64,000 bases of DNA, taken from the NCBI RefSeq assembly GCF_900142205.1, contig NZ_FRAA01000001.1:1531311-1595310 (forward strand), read 5' to 3'. The translations under genes and the position numbers were made by a program. Below the pieces are notes generated by a model that ran no database searches, was not told the origin of the DNA, and saw only the letters and a program-made list of their open reading frames with translations. Positions 62,736 to 64,000 of the stretch are shown one piece after another. Position 1 is the first letter of the stretch. Each line of letters opens with the position of its first letter. Source of the stretch: Reichenbachiella agariperforans. Its GTDB lineage: Bacteria > Bacteroidota > Bacteroidia > Cytophagales > Cyclobacteriaceae.

Positions 62736-64000
62736 TTATTTCATCAATGTTATCTTCCCTTTTTGCGTGTTTTTATCAGGGCAAGAGATCGTATAGTAGT
62801 AGACGCCCTGTGGCAAGGACTTACCATGATCCGTTCCATCCCAGTCGTTGTTGTAACCAGAGGATTCAAATAGCACCACCCCCCTACTGTTATAGATCGT
62901 TACATAACAACCGTCTAGTAGCCAATTGCCTTTGATCTCCCAAAAATCATTCTTCCCATCTGAGTTCGGACTCATGAAATTATTGACTTCTATTTGTTCA
63001 TTCACCGTGATGGTGATCTCATCGCTAGCCGAGCACCCTGTGTCACTGGTCGCCAATAGCGTGTAAGTAGTCGTTCGCGTAGGTTGAGCGACAGTGGTCA
63101 AATCAAAAGGATCATCCAAGCCTTCGGAAGGTGACCATTCGAATAGCGTCGCTTCAGCTGCACTAGAGACTAGGCGGTGAAAGAAACCAGCATTAATCGT
63201 AACATCAGCTCCTGCATCTACCTTGACAACAGGATGCCTTGTGACAGTGAAAGCACAAGTAGAAGTGTTTCCACTCGCATCGGTAACGATATACTCATTG
63301 GTCGTCACTCCTACAGGAAAAACCTCCCCACTCGCTATACCAGCCGTTTGAGTAACCGATAACACTTGACAATTATCAGTAGCAGTAGGCTCCTCGAAAG
63401 TTATAATCTCCTCACAACTTTCCACATCCGAAGGACATGTGATCGTAGGTTTGGTGTTATCAGCTGGGATCACACTAAACGTGCAAGTCTCTGTGTTGCC
63501 TGCGCCATCTGTAGCCGTCAGTGTGACCACCTGGTTCGCAGTAATCACTGTACCTACTGCTGGGGATTGTGTGATCGTAGCAGTTCCGCAATTGTCAGTG
63601 GCAGTTGCCATAGTCGTGTAATCGAGCAGCGTATACTCACAGTTCGTGTCGAAACTCACGTTTTGATCCGAAGGACATGTGATCGTAGGTTTCGTGTTGT
63701 CGGCTGGGAGCACGTTGAAGGTACAAGTCTCTGTGTTGCCTGCGCCATCTGTGGCGGTCAGTGTAATGACTTGGCTCGCAGTGATCACTGTCCCAACGGC
63801 TGGGGATTGTGTGATCGTAGCAGTTCCGCAATTGTCAGCGGCGGTTGCCATAGTCGTGTAATCCAACAATGTGTACTCACAGCTCGTATCGAAACTCACA
63901 TTCTGATCCGAAGGACATGCGATCGTAGGTTTCGTGTTGTCAGCTGGAATGACACTGAAAGTACAAGTTTCTGTATTGCCTGCGCCATCTGTGGCGGTCA
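62736..64000 (-). CDS. HYR-repeat surface protein with type IX sorting domain (5' end outside window)
   Basis: The frame runs to the window edge, so only the C-terminal 421 codons are seen. It has 80-residue HYR-like repeats (ADNTKPTITCPSD; TATDNCGTATITQSPAVGT), a diverged repeat, a PKD/Ig-like segment (VDAGADVTINAG ... ATSDTGCSASDEITITV), and finally the gliding-motility-type C-terminal domain: NNFMSPNSDGKNDFWEI, VTIYNSRGVVLFES, PQGVYYYTI. That last domain is the type B sorting signal for type IX secretion and cell-surface attachment. It is probably a large adhesin or gliding protein. Confidence 0.88.
   Translation of the reverse strand, partial: TATDGAGNTETCTFSVIPADNTKPTIACPSDQNVSFDTSCEYTLLDYTTMATAADNCGTATITQSPAVGTVITASQVITLTATDGAGNTETCTFNVLPADNTKPTITCPSDQNVSFDTNCEYTLLDYTTMATATDNCGTATITQSPAVGTVITANQVVTLTATDGAGNTETCTFSVIPADNTKPTITCPSDVESCEEIITFEEPTATDNCQVLSVTQTAGIASGEVFPVGVTTNEYIVTDASGNTSTCAFTVTRHPVVKVDAGADVTINAGFFHRLVSSAAEATLFEWSPSEGLDDPFDLTTVAQPTRTTTYTLLATSDTGCSASDEITITVNEQIEVNNFMSPNSDGKNDFWEIKGNWLLDGCYVTIYNSRGVVLFESSGYNNDWDGTDHGKSLPQGVYYYTISCPDKNTQKGKITLMK
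63421..64000. repeat. 240-bp tandem coding repeats (HYR units)
   Basis: Units beginning near 63421, 63661 and 63901 line up in exact 240-bp register and are nearly identical at the DNA level (for example ATCCGAAGGACATG recurs at the same place in each). The third unit is cut by the window edge, so the array continues outside. Confidence 0.9.

Overview
The window comes from the chromosome of a Bacteroidota bacterium, most likely a marine member of the Cytophagales. The evidence is the repeated -7 promoter element TAnnTTTG, the near absence of Shine-Dalgarno sequences, a type IX secretion (type B) sorting domain, DUF4835 and DUF4295 family genes, a TonB-dependent receptor with an N-terminal carboxypeptidase-regulatory-like domain, and many periplasmic TPR sensor kinases. 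I see no rRNA, tRNA, CRISPR array, prophage or insertion sequence.

1-12.2 kb is a core block: tilS (its last codons lie outside the window) faces an OstA/LptA-like envelope gene, followed by bamD, rpoZ, coaBC, a DUF4835 (PorD-type) gene, recN, fabI, ispE and a secreted M48 protease. After the protease lies a non-coding stretch with a 60-bp palindrome and an array of five TTGCGCAA-type octamers spaced exactly 22 bp apart.

12.2-22.8 kb runs mostly on the minus strand: a small exported repeat protein, a TonB-dependent receptor, and an arginine-centred operon (amidinotransferase-fold hydrolase, ctlX, argS, then menA). This operon diverges from an arginine decarboxylase and a polyprenol-phosphate mannosyltransferase gene.

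22.9-34.8 kb holds dps, a TPR histidine kinase/LuxR response regulator pair, and a divergent gene whose product resembles LipL32, the major outer-membrane protein of Leptospira. Metabolic genes follow: a thioredoxin-like protein, an SDR, 1-pyrroline-5-carboxylate dehydrogenase, a TauE/SafE permease, a fatty-acid desaturase and a second TPR kinase.

34.9-50.4 kb is an accessory and regulatory region: an ECF sigma factor overlapping a membrane-protein gene, a WG-repeat protein, an Omp85-type barrel gene with a one-base frameshift in its signal peptide, a gene remnant in AT-rich DNA, a small XRE regulator, a LytS/LytTR-type pair, a lipoprotein, and another TPR kinase. It ends with a D-amino-acid utilisation operon (GntP permease, RidA, D-threonine-aldolase-like enzyme, M19 dipeptidase) and an orphan LuxR regulator.

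50.4-64 kb returns to housekeeping: pirin, glycogen branching enzyme, SUI1/YciH factor, rpmB-rpmG-DUF4295-ftsY, a BtuF-like protein, DUF502, DUF4442, ppa, and the prfB-ppx-yihY operon with the classic prfB programmed frameshift. The window closes inside a large HYR-repeat surface protein carrying the type IX sorting domain.

The best candidates for something undescribed are the LipL32-like protein beside a two-component system and the 22-bp-phased palindrome array. Functional calls rest on motifs I can read and on recalled family features; no database search was run.
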